Shown here in pieces: positions 24,165-35,145 of a stretch of DNA of 64,000 nucleotides; the first letter of the stretch is position 1, and each line of letters begins with the position of its first letter. Origin of the DNA: Epiperipatus broadwayi. Lineage: Eukaryota; Onychophora; Udeonychophora; Euonychophora; Peripatidae. Location: contig JAQFVV010006221.1 in NCBI GenBank assembly GCA_028023455.1, forward strand, positions 7,175,011 through 7,239,010. The letters run 5' to 3'. The translations under genes were made by a program, and so were the position numbers. The notes beneath the pieces were generated by a model. That model was not told the origin of the DNA. It did no database searches and saw only the letters and a program-made list of their open reading frames with translations.

Positions 24165-24376
24165 TGGTTAAAATCTAAAGTTCACTGTAGAGGAGTTGTA
24201 ATTAATTTTGGTAAAAAGTTTATATAGAACTGATAAAAGACTGATAGGTCTGTGATTTCTAATATCTTCTTTATAATCTTTTTCAAATATTAATATGTCA
24301 TTCTTCCAATCATCTGGTATATCTTTATCATTTAGACATTTGGTATAATTGTAGATGACCACACTTTTCCTTGTTC
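24165..24376 (-). pseudogene. RTE-like LINE: RT fingers fragment
   Basis: The minus-strand frame (24362-24168) carries NKT-like CLNDKDIPDDWKND, then IRNHRPISLLSVLYKLFTKI. These are the N-terminal RT motifs (the PISLLS block) of RTE-type LINEs. The recognisable part ends at KLFTKI (about 24190), at the edge of the nested LINE. Upstream (higher coordinates) it is cut from the endonuclease part by the foldback element at 24389-25163. Confidence 0.78.
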
Positions 24377-24388
24377 TTTATTGTTATA

Positions 24389-25163
24389 ATTATAAATTTA
24401 TTTAAACGCACATTGATTACGTAAATAATATTCATTAAGGCTGTAGCCTCAAGCTCATGCATATAAAATGCGATAGTAGGGACCTCTACAGGTCTTAAAA
24501 CCACAAGCTTACTCATTGGAAGAAAAGAGGGGAACCCTTCTTTACTTCAACCTACTTTCTATTTAAATAGGTGAAGCTGAAGCGGTTCGATCTGAGAGTG
24601 TGAAGCTATTCAATACTTCACTAATTAAGTCCACATTTCTTATTACACATTAATACTCGTGAAATCTTTCGATTTACAACGAGTCAATGAAAAGATTTTA
24701 TAGTGAGAAATCTATTACGATAATTTAAAGTTGTAATTATAAATTTCTTTAAACGCACATTGATTACGTAAATAATATTCATTAAGGCTGTAGCCTCAAG
24801 CACATGCGTATAAAATGCGATAGTAGGGACCTCTACAGGTCTTAAAACTACAAGCTTACTTTAAATTATTGTAATAGATTTCTCACTATAAAATCTTTCC
24901 ATTGACTCGTTGTAAATCGAAAGATTTCACAAGTATTAATGTGTAATAAGAAATGTGGACTTAATTAGTGAAGTATTGAATAGCTTCACACTCTCAGATA
25001 GAACCGCTTCAGCTTCACCTATTTAAATAGAAAGTAGGTTGAAGTAAAGAAGGGTTCCCCTCTTTTCTTCCAATGAGTAAGCTTATGGTTTTAAGACCTG
25101 TACAGGTCCCTACTATCGCATTTTATACACATGTGCTTGAGGCTACAGCCTTAATGAATATTA
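24389..25163. mobile_element. 775-bp foldback element inside RTE LINE
   Basis: Flanked by a perfect 12-bp direct repeat, tttattgttata (24377-24388 and 25164-25175). Long inverted arms of about 304 bp (24427-24730 and 24860-25163) match almost completely. Between them, 24731-24859 is a third copy, in direct orientation, of the element's first 125 bases or so. The order is thus L1-L2-L1-L2'-L1', where primes mark inversion. The left end has about 38 extra bases with no counterpart on the right. No coding region. A B-box-like ggttcgatc lies at about 24588. The element type is not known to me. Confidence 0.85.
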
Positions 25164-25175
25164 TTTATTGTTATA

Positions 25176-26438
25176 TAATTCTTAATAGAACTTTTCTGCA
25201 CATTTCATGATGTTTTCTCTTTTTTTAATAAGAGTTTCATCTTCTTTTTTCTTATTGCAGAAATAAGTTTCTTACCAATACTAAGATATTGCTTTACACT
25301 CTTGAGACTTTTATTTTCTTCTATAACTTTTCTTGCTAGTTCACCATTGTACTTTCTTATTATCAACTCTTTTTCACATCAATTTACAAAATTTGAGATA
25401 TTCAATTCTTCTTAATGCATCATTTTTATATATTTTCATATTCCTTCTTTTCTTCAGAAATTGTCATCTCAGAATAAATTTTACTGCTTTTTTGTACTAG
25501 CTATTTTTGTTGTAGTTTTTAAAAGTATATGTATCAATTATCTTCCTATTGAACTCATTCAAATTTGAATCGTGTTCAACATCTGTTAATATTTGAAAAC
25601 AATTTGCAAGTTCTAATTTAAATTCATTGGAATGTTTTGAAGATTAGGAATATCAACTGGGAATATTGTTTTTCTTAATAATTTTTTTCTTTCTAGTTTT
25701 ACATCTTACTAATCGGTGATCATTTCCTATGTTGAATTTATTAAGAGCATTACAATCTTCAAATACATATTTTCTATTAGTCAAAATATAATCTAATTCT
25801 GTTGTACTTTTATTTGGATGAGTCCATTTGGGTCAATACTCCCCCCCTCCAATTAAAGGATCTATAATGTAAAGTTTTTTTCTGTGAACTCCACAAGTCT
25901 ATGTCCTCTCTCATTTCTATTGCCATAATCAAATTTACCTGTAGCACATTTCTTTTAATTGTTTACCGATTGTAGCATTAATATCTCCCATGACAATTTT
26001 AAAATGTTGTTTGGTCTGATCAAAAGCTTTTTGTACATCCATATAAAAATCCTGCACTTCTTCATCACAATGAGAACTTGTTGGTGCACAAACCTGAATT
26101 ATCTGCATTTGATATCTGCTATTAAGTTGAATAACTAATCTTGCCACTCTGTCCGATACACTATCAATCTCCACAATATTGTTTTTCTAATTTTTATTCA
26201 TAATGAATCTTACTCCACTTGTATTTCCAATATTTGTTTTTTTGTAATACAGTACATGTCCATTTTTAAAATCAGTTATCTCTTCCCCTTTTCTTCTAAC
26301 TTCACAAAGTCTAATAATGTCCTGTTTAATATAAGACAGTTTTTCCAATTCTTGCAATTTTTCTTCACTTGAAAGTGATTTGCATTTATAAGTACCTAAA
26401 TAAAAGATTATCAAATAGCAGCCTGGGTCTGCAATCAC
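25176..26438 (-). pseudogene. RTE-like LINE: endonuclease and linker
   Basis: The endonuclease nicks target DNA. Minus-strand frames give LGTYKCKSLSSEEKLQELE (26395 downward) and IIRLCEVRRKGEEI with the catalytic Glu. NGHVLYYKK and SGVRFIMNKN follow; after a stop at about 26180 come DRVARLVIQL, QIIQVCAPTSSH and FKIVMGDINATIGK (about 25960-26000). Further down come TELDYILTNRKY (about 25765-25800) and IGNDHRLVRCK (about 25708-25740). These are all in the order of RTE-type endonucleases. A basic linker with LRRIEYLKF (about 25400-25425) follows. Stops and frameshifts are scattered. Confidence 0.82.
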
Positions 26439-29028
26439 GGGATTTGTATCACGTTTGCCTTTGGTTGCTAACCACAGCTTTGGCTGTGACTTTACAGCCT
26501 CCTAGGAATAAGGGCCATGATTTATTTTTGTCTATTATAATTGTAAATATCTATCAGAAGAGAAAAAAAATCATTTACACACATTCATTCTGTCTTCCAC
26601 TGATCTTTCAGTTAAGAACTATCAGGCAATTGTGAAGAAAGACCAGAGTGTTTGGGGATCTTAAATTCAGAGGCAAAAAACCAATAAACTCATCAAGCTG
26701 TGTAATGAATGCAACCCATCCATGTCCATATACTATATGAATAATCACTAGTATTAACAACTGCAACAATGAGAATGTATGGAGTGGACATTAAGAAATT
26801 TATTCTGCTTGGTTCCTTTAAGGCTTTCAAGAGGAATAAAAGGTCTCCTTTCAGTTAACAGCAAATTCCTTTCTGCAGCCAATTTCAGAATAACCATCTT
26901 TACATATATATGTATATATACTCTACCAATAGCACAGCCAAATGTTTAACATAAATAATTTAGCCTTCAAAAACTTTTTTTTAAATATTATGATAAACTT
27001 TTATTAATAACCTTATTTCCCTTGAAATAAACAACTTTTGTTTCTTTTAAATTCATTTCTGATAAATGATCTTTTTTATGTTTCTAAGTTGAATTAAATT
27101 AAGAAAAAATATATATTTGTTTCATTTTCATAATATAATTTTTAATATGATTTAGGATTTTTCCAATTTTAAATATTTTGCCAAATATAGACTGTATATA
27201 TTATTTTGACAATCTTTTAGTCATATATTTATTTTATGATTAAGACATTGGTGTTGGAAAGCTATAAAATTATCTTCATTCCTTCTGGTTCTTATTTATT
27301 TTAATTATCATAATCCTTAATTTGAGAAATCATTTTTATTTAATAAAAGTTTTTTTTGTCAAAAATGTCTTCAGGTTGATAGAAAGTTATTCTTTCTTCT
27401 TTTCCACATACAAACACAGATAATATTATTATATATAAACTTCTTTTTTTTTAAAAGAAATTTTGGATGGTATTGCTTATTTGTAATCAAAAAAAGTCTA
27501 TCCTTTTTAATTTATGTACATTATATACAATACAAGAATACTTGTAACAAATGCCAAAAATTACTCAATACAATAAACCAAATTTACTAGTTCAAAGTTA
27601 AATCATAAGCCAATATTAAATTAAAAATTAGCTACTAATGATTTTATTTTACCAAGACCTTTCTCAAGTGCAAAAATAATATAAAACAAATGCAAATAAT
27701 TAATAATTTCAAGATCATAAAATTTTTGAAAAGAGATTCCTTTTCTTCTTTTTATTCTTCTCAAAAAAGATATACAGAACTAAGACACTCAAATTACTTT
27801 GATCTATATATAATTTTTTTTTTTTTACAAAAGTAAAGAATACTATAAAATTATCCAAGAATGGTCATCTTATTTTTTTTTTTATATTAGTTAATAAATT
27901 ATTTAGAATAACACTTCTTTCTGTAAAATTCTTTTTATTACCATATATATAATGATTCCTTCTTAAAATATAAGAAAAAAATATAAAGACAGAATTAAAA
28001 TCATATTTTTTTAGTTGTTTTTTTAAAATATTTTTATCATAATTATAAATTTCTGTTAAATAAAATATCCATATTCAATTTATCAGAATAATCCTTATTT
28101 ACAGGTTTAAAACTATTGGGGGTCTAATTTCAAGAATAAAAGATATTGTTTATGATTATTTAATGAATAGCTACGTATATGGTTCAAAAATGTCATTATT
28201 AGATTTATCAAACACTGTAAAAAAACAATCTGCCTTATTTTTTTCTATGTCATACAGACATTTAATAATACAATATAGACACTAAACTGCATTGTGAATT
28301 GTGGATGATATATGTTGATATCAATAAAGAAAATCAGAAAAACAGATTATTCACCTCAAAAAATTAAAAGGCTTAAATGGAAAGTTTTCATACAGGTTTA
28401 TGCAGTACAACAGAACAGATAATTAGGGAAGAGTAATACTTTTTTTTAAGTATTTGATAAGTTTGATCAAAATAGTTTTAAACCATATACATGAAATTTC
28501 TTATCAAATAATCATTTGGAATCATATATACATATACACATAATTCACATATTTTTTATAAGATTCACTAAAAGAATATTGTGAAAAAGTTACACATATA
28601 CATATTGACAGATATTCATTATTTTATAAGCATATGTGGTTTATATATGCTTAGAGCTTATTCTTTAAATAAACCAACTTTTATTGATTTGCCTAAATTA
28701 GGGCTTAAACCTATTATAAGCCTGATTTTTAAATTGGTAAATTACTTGCACAAGTTCAGTTTATATTAAGAATTGTTTATAATAGTTTGTAAACCATTAA
28801 ATTGATTATTTTTATTGTATATATATATATGTGTGTGTAATATTGTGGAAAGAAACTAGTCTTCATATATGCTATAAAATTGACACACCCTTTCCCATCA
28901 ATAAATTTCAGTTCTATAGCACATGTATAAAGACTAGTTTTCTTTCACCATATTCTAAAATCCTATCTTATTCACCTTCTAAGCATATATCTCCAACTTT
29001 TTTCTATTATTTTATTTTAATTTGATCA
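26439..29028. other. AT-rich DNA, no gene seen
   Basis: 26439-26900 is slightly less AT-rich and could be 5' sequence of the RTE LINE, but carries no recognisable motif. 26900-29028 is extremely AT-rich with T and A runs and (ta)n/(gt)n microsatellites, for example near 28818-28840. No open frame resembles a known family. Confidence 0.5.
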
Positions 29029-29036
29029 ATATTTTT

Positions 29037-30109
29037 GGTACTGTTTAATTAGCCACTGTACATCACTTGTTGATGCTGTTTCTGTGCAAAAACACAGAAA
29101 TATGCCATTTACGTGGCCGAACTTATGGTGTATAGAACAGTTCTATTCATATTAGTCATTAGCAGGCTTAGATGGTATTGCAAACAAATATTACAGCCCA
29201 CTAATGTGCTTCATGATATTATGCAAATAGCGCACACTTCACAGATCGCTACCATATGATATGAGGGTGTGTGTAATTCAACTGGCCACAACTCTTTTAA
29301 TGTGCATTCGAAGTAATGATTTTACACCCTAGCTGATGTACTATTACATACTAATAATTGTAAGCCCGTTCCAGCACTTCCCTACACAGCTTGGAAGGTG
29401 AAAACAATTGCAAAAGGTTAGGACCAAACACCATTTCCCAGAAGTCACGCAAATAGGCACATTTTCATGAGAAGAGCTACAAGAAATTGTAAGCTTGGTT
29501 TGATCAGAGTAGTGCATCTTTTGGCTGATCCTTCAGATTGGCAAAGCCATTATCCCCATCCCCTGCACATTCCAGCGCTACATGCTGAAATTTAATTTAA
29601 TTCGGACTAATTAGTTTGTTAATCAAGTGGTTTTTATTTTTATTTTGTTTGAACATTTCATTTACTACTTGAAGAATAACGTACATTTTTAAATAAAAAG
29701 AAAATTGTTTTGTTTTGTTTTTGATGTTTAATGTAGAATACTAAGAATAACATAAACTTGTCTGAGGTTGCACGTTTTGGAAATCATAAGTTTTGTTTGA
29801 TCAGAGTAATGCATCTTTTGGCCGATCCTTTGGATTGCCAAAACCATCGACCCCCCTGCACATTCCAGTGCTATGTGTTGCAATTTAATTGAGTAGAATT
29901 TAATTTAATTCAGGCTGATTAATTTGTTAACCAAGTGGTTTTTTTTAAATTTTTGTTTAAACATTTCATTTACTATTAGAAGAATAACATACATTTTTAA
30001 ATAAAAAGAAAAATGGTTGTTTTGTCCCGGCCCGGACATGTTATATTAAAACGTTTTTGCACAGAAACAATGCCACCAAGCAATGTACAGTGGCTAATTA
30101 AAGAGTACC
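29037..30109. mobile_element. Non-autonomous Merlin-like DNA transposon
   Basis: Terminal inverted repeats: the left end starts ggtact at 29037 and the right end closes agtacc at 30109. The arms share ttaattagccactgtacat and, further in, gtttctgtgcaaaaac. Identical 8-bp flanks, atattttt (29029-29036 and 30110-30117), are the target-site duplication. The subterminal sequence (29180-29300) resembles 32555-32700 of the Merlin element below: ttacggcc/ttacagccc, tgtgcttcatga, tgagggtgt and ggccacaactctttt versus ggacacaacttttc. No transposase was recognised, so it probably relied on a partner. Internal direct duplication is listed separately. Confidence 0.85.
29488..30014. repeat. 230-bp direct duplication within Merlin-like element
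   Basis: About 29488-29707 and 29787-30014 share tttgatcagagta, tgcatcttttgg, ctgcacattcca, aatttaatttaattc and acatttttaaataaaaagaaaa. Differences are moderate. The two copies lie 80 bases apart in direct orientation. Confidence 0.85.
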
Positions 30110-30117
30110 ATATTTTT

Positions 30118-32421
30118 TTTGACATTAATGCTTTCTCAATTTTATATATTTGCTACTTCAACTCTTTTTATGTAGCAAGGCAATCTTACATTGTAAACAA
30201 ACCTACTATTGTAAGCAAAAACTAATTGAAGAATTTCTCAGTGTAAATAACTAATTAAGGTTATTAGTTTTTAAATAATGAAAAAAACTTGTTAGTTTCA
30301 ACGTTAATGAAATAATGGCATTTTAAAATTCCAAAAATATTAATTCAATATTGCAACAGGGCAGGTATAATCAAACCCTGTTGCGATAATTAGACAAATA
30401 CATATTCGTATACTTAACACATTATTAAAAAATATATATATGTTATTACTAACGTATTATTAAAAATATATATTACTTTACTAACAAAATTAATATTTAC
30501 AGTTTGATGTACAATCAATGGTCATTTGCGTGGTTGTACAGAATTGATTTAGTTATTTTAATTAAAAAGAACTCATAGAAGAGGTATGGGGGGTTATACA
30601 CTTGCTCTGATTTTTGTCTCTCTTTTGCCAAACCCAGCTATACACATCGCTATGTATATGTGTGAGTGCGTTTTTGAACCATTAAAAATGAAAAATTCAC
30701 AAAATAAAAAAATAAAAAAATTTTATTTGATAAACTTTTAAATATATACATATTAAGTCAACAAAAGAACTTTAAATATCAAGATGGAAGACTAATTTTG
30801 CAGAACAATGGAAGTAATTATTATAAAAATCGTGGAATGTCTAATACTAATTAAATATTATTTGGAAAGAAATAGGTGTAAAAAGCTTTAGTGGTACATT
30901 CCAACAAAGGCATATGGAATGTGAATGGAAATATAATTTTAAAAAAAAGTGAAAAGATAAGATTGATAATTAAAGAAAAATTAAATTTATTATTTTAGTA
31001 TAAGTTTGGAGGTAGAAGAAAGCGGATGGTCAACATGATATACATTTTTGATAAAATATGGTCAGGCTGGGGTAGAGGTTTCAACGTGCGGAGGGTCCGA
31101 ATCCTTTGCCCCCGAATGTATAGCAGCTGCCGATAGCGGAGAAGGGACGTCAAGCCCGGAGAATTCGCCTCAATAAGCAACAATATTAAATCGCCAGAAG
31201 AGAAAGAAAATAAATAAATAAACAGACTTTAGGCATGGAACCCGAACTTCAAAGAAAAAAAAAAACAAAGTTCGTTCACCGACAAAGGACCGGAGATTCC
31301 ATTTTCACCAAGTGGATTCGATCAATTACCTGGGGAAACCAGGTATTTTCTTTCTAATTACATCTATATATGTCACTTTTAGTAAGCTTACTCCACGAAT
31401 TTGAGAAAACTGTTTATTTGACACAATTGTGAACTTAAAATTTATTTTCTTTGCCCGGAGAGGTCAAACTATTTAGTACGGAATTTATTAGTGTATAAAT
31501 TAGTCCAATTAAATCTTCGGTTCAAAATACATATAACAGCATAATTGTGTGTGTGTGTGTGTGGGAGTTTTGGCAAAAAGAGAAAGCAAACAAAGAAAAA
31601 AGAAAACTGATATGAATCTTTGATTTAAAAGAGAAGAGAGACACTAGTTTAACTTAAGTAAATAATATTTTTTTTTTATATATACATACATAAATACCCT
31701 AGCTAATAAATGTATATAAAATGAATGATTTTTTTTTTGTTTTGTTTGTATGTTATGAGTTTTTTTTTTTTAAATAAAAAAAAGAGAGAATTAGATCTAC
31801 TGCCGGTAAATTTTACCACTAGCCCTGAGCAGAGCTAGTCCAGGGGCATTTCCATATTGGTATTCCAGTTCTCCCAGCATAATTCTTATAGAAATATGGG
31901 ATTGGCGCTTGAGGTCATAAATTGATGCTCATAAATATGCTGGGGCAATAAAATGGAATAATTTAAGAATAGATATTCTTTTAAACCATTACGCATATAT
32001 GTGTATCGTTATATATACATACATGCAATCGTACAAGACTACATATATGCATAATATATATATGGAAAATGGCAAATCCGTTATAATATATTGTCAAAAC
32101 AGGGCAATTACAGATTGTAAAAATACTGCTAATTAACTTCCAGAAGTCATTATTTCAGAGAAATATAAGCGATAGTCTTGATTGTGAGAGAGACTTTTCT
32201 AGATTTTTGTTCTTGAAGAATATCCAACACATTCTGCATATAAATAAGGCAAGAATAAGTCATGGCAGATAACCTACTTCTTGAAGTGAGGAATCATTAT
32301 TATTTAGTAAGCCCTTGTATTTATAATTATACAAAAAAAAACTTTTAAGTATAGATGTTCTATACCAAGTCTTCATTTATAAAATTTTAAGAAGCTATAT
32401 TCATTATATGTATTTGACAAT
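30118..32421. other. Intergenic DNA with short inverted repeats
   Basis: No gene. A 9-bp inverted repeat (gcaacaggg 30353-30361, ccctgttgc 30376-30384) is present. 31030-31330 and 31795-31960 are islands with more G+C. The first has a B-box-like gggtccgaatcc (31094-31105) and a small caccgac-gaccgg motif. The second has ctagccc/gagctag words. Both look like decayed SINE or LTR pieces but could not be assigned. A loose inverted match between about 30620-30645 (tttgccaaac) and 31567-31590 (gttttggcaaa) may mark another element. Confidence 0.4.
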
Positions 32422-32429
32422 GATAATTC

Positions 32430-34587
32430 GGTAATCATCTGAAATCCGGGTACGGCTGCTTGATGGCGTTGTTTATGTGTTCTAACACATAAAAATGCTG
32501 TTTCTGCAGCCAGCCTTACGGCTAATACATTTATATTGTATTAGCCATTGTAGGCCACTTTACATGACAATGCACAAAAATATTACGGCCTGTTTTGTGC
32601 TTCATGACTATTTATGCGTATTCGCACTATTCATAGTTCATTACTGTATCACCTGAGGGTGTTTTGATTCCAAGTGGACACAACTTTTCAAATCTTCATA
32701 ACAGAGTAATACCATTTGTAGTTAAATAATGATTCTGAATTACTAAGAATTGTCATATGGTCCCCACCCTTCCATATAAAAATGGTAAGATGTAAATAAA
32801 TTGGCAAAGGGTAGGTCTGAATAAGCTTTGACATACGAGACCAATAAAATGGCTGAGAAGAACTCACAAATTTTTAAACTTTTCTAAATTGCCGACCACA
32901 GAAAGTGAGGCTGTGTCCTTTTTCCAGGCGCATAATGTCCTTCCAAATACCAGATGATGTGAGTGTGGTGAGACAATGAAATTGTACATCTGTAAAACAA
33001 CTTGGAAATTCCATTGTCTTTCACGCTTGTGTAAGCGAAGGTATTCGATTTGAAACAGCACTTGGTTGGAGGGCTCCAAAATAACATTTTTGAAAGCTGT
33101 ATGACTTGTATTACTGGAGCCATGACCAGCTGTCCCTCAAAAACATCCACTAGGAGCTGGACATGTGCAGAAGTGTTGTGTTGGACTGGACAACTGGTTT
33201 GCAAGAATTGTGCCACAAGAGTCTTGCATTCCAACCCTGCTGTCAAATTGATGGGCCCAGTTTGATAGTGGAGGTAGACGAGACTATATTTAGTTATAGG
33301 AAAAACCACCAGGGCAGGATATTTCCTCAACAGTGGGGGTTCAGTGGAATTTGCCACGAGAGTGGCGAATGCTTCATGCTCTCTTTCCATCCTACTTTGT
33401 GGCTACCCTCCTGAAATTCGTCAAGGCAGGATTGACCATCTTCTCCGATTGCTAGAGGGGGTTACAAGACTATGGAACTACAGGCCGCTGGGTTCCACCA
33501 CCTAACAGTCGACCACCGATACCACTTTGTGGACCCTACCACAGGCGCTCATCCACAAAACGAGTGTCTTTGGGGCCTGCTGAAGTGGCCGAACAGAAAA
33601 TGAGGAACTGCCAGGAACTTGCTGGACAACTACTTGTCAGAGTTCATATGGAGATGTCTGCATAAGGAAGAAGACCTACCCCTCTCCATTTTATCTGACA
33701 TGGCTGTCGCCAGTAAACAGTAGAGCAAGCAAGAGTTGTTGCGTGTGTTGTTTATTCTGTTTTATTGATTGTTACCATTTTTATTAACAACAAAGTTTGA
33801 TTATTTTTATTATATCCACCAATCAAATAATTAATAAAAATAAGTTCAAAAATTCAAAACTTTGTGTAGTAATTTATTTTTTGTTGTATTTTATTAGAAA
33901 TTGTCACAAGTCTTTAGATTATCTTTTTTCAGTGGAGAAGTTATTATTTTTCTTTAGTTCTATTCTTAATAATAACAAAGAAAGAAAGGTACCCCCCCCC
34001 CCCACAAAAAAAAGCAGTTTATTGTAAAAGCCAAAAAAAAAGGGTAATTCAAACAAAATTTATAAATAAAAGTAAAAAGGGGGAAAAAGTTTTTGTGAAA
34101 AAAAAGCAAATGTACTTTTTGTTAGAATTCTTTTCCAAGAGTTGTGGTAGGGGGATTTCGGTAAAACAATTTTGCCGTCACTAACACAAAAGTTAGTTTT
34201 GATTTAATAAGAAGAAAAACAATTTAGTCAAAAAAAAAGGTAGAACAAATTCGAAACAAGTCCAAAATAATTGTATTCTATTTTTTTGGTGACAGCAGGG
34301 GGTCAAGACAAGTTTTTTCATTGTGAGATAGTCAAAACTTTTAAAATCATAAAAATAAACACAAAAAAAAAATGTATTAAAAAAATAAAACAACGCAAAT
34401 AACAAAAAATTATTAAATTAGCAAAATTTGTTTAAAAACAAAGAAAAAGACATCTTAATTAAAAAAACAAGGATAAAAAGATAAAATGAAATATAAAAAA
34501 AGTCGTGGCCCAGTAACGTTACATTTGATTGTTTTTGCATAGCAGCAATGCTATCAAGCAACCACACCCGGATTTCAGATGATTGCC
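32430..34587 (+). mobile_element. Merlin DNA transposon with decayed transposase
   Basis: The inverted termini begin ggtaatcatctgaaatccg (32430) on the left and, as reverse complement from 34587, ggcaatcatctgaaatccg. Similarity continues for about 35 bases (tgcttgat). The flanks are identical 8-bp gataattc (32422-32429 and 34588-34595). The length is 2158 bp. A Merlin (ISXO2-like DDE) transposase pseudogene lies inside. 8-9 bp duplications and a GG start are typical of the Merlin superfamily. 33720-34560 is AT-rich and non-coding. Confidence 0.88.
32849..33722 (+). pseudogene. Merlin (ISXO2-like) transposase
   Basis: The transposase cuts and pastes the element using a DDE core. The putative start ATG at 32849 opens MAEKNSQIFKLF. 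A frame change leads to LPTTESEAVSFFQAHNVLP and a zinc-binding start with C-E-C-G and further Cys. The core begins LIVEVDETIFSYRKNHQGR, then QQWGFSGICHESGECF (33256-33390, first catalytic Asp at about 33277). In another frame come AAGFHHLTVDHRYHFVDPTTGAHPQNECLWG, the region of the last catalytic Glu (about 33484-33576), then NYLSEFIWRCLHKE. The second catalytic Asp was not found. At least three frame changes and several stops mean it is inactive. Confidence 0.85.
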
Positions 34588-34956
34588 GATAATTCTTTAT
34601 ATTACACTAAACATATACATTATATAATTTGTTTACGTTAAATTATATACTTTAGTGTAGATCAGTAGTGGCGAATCTTTTTATGTGAGCATGCCAAAAA
34701 TTTCCAAAAAATATTTACTGAATGATGTACCATACAGTTATTAAATCAATATATAAACAATTTAATTGTTGCAGTTTTTTAAAAGTTTATAAAACAAAAT
34801 AATAATAATAATTAAACTTTCTAAATAAGATAAATACAAGTGACGATATTTATCTAGAAGAGAGCAAGTTGAATAAAATGTAATAATAAAAAATTAATAG
34901 TAATTAAAACAAAATTTTGGAAATAAACATATAAAATCAACATAAATAGATTTTAT

Positions 34957-35141
34957 TTAGTGAGATTTTTGCTGTTGTACATTGGATGCCAAATGTTTTA
35001 TATCTGGTTCATATTTTGTCGCTTTTAATAATGTACATGCTGAACTAGATTCATCTGTCATTCTATTTCTCGAACTGACTTTAATTAAATTCATTTCTGA
35101 AAACAATGATTCACATGCATATGTAGAAGAGAAAATTGATA
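34957..35141 (-). pseudogene. hAT transposase C-terminal dimerisation domain
   Basis: The minus strand reads LSIFSSTYACESLFSEMN, then RNRMTDESS and LKATKYEPDIKHL, ending at 34957. The S-T-Y-x-C-E-x-x-F-S block is the signature of the hAT dimerisation domain, which also carries the last catalytic residues. The rest of the transposase lies beyond the solo LTR at 35146-37126. Confidence 0.88.
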
Positions 35142-35145
35142 ATAT

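Larger units (their letters stand above)
18150..24165 (-). mobile_element. Tx1/L1-like LINE nested in the RTE LINE
   Basis: A nearly full-length non-LTR retrotransposon on the minus strand: ORF1 with a zinc knuckle (24139-22250), then ORF2 with an apurinic-type endonuclease, RT and a C-terminal Cys-His motif (21994-18590). An AT-rich 3' end lies near 18150-18190. The base composition is clearly richer in G+C than the flanks. It separates two parts of an RTE-like RT that belong together. No clean target-site duplication was found. A stretch of the RTE RT of roughly 30-40 residues seems missing at the junction, so the insertion may have deleted target DNA. The clade is tentative. Confidence 0.72.

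Noticed and set aside
32884-33390. 168-codon open frame on the minus strand, the second longest in the window
   Set aside because: It is the antisense of the Merlin transposase pseudogene, whose plus-strand frames carry the family motifs.
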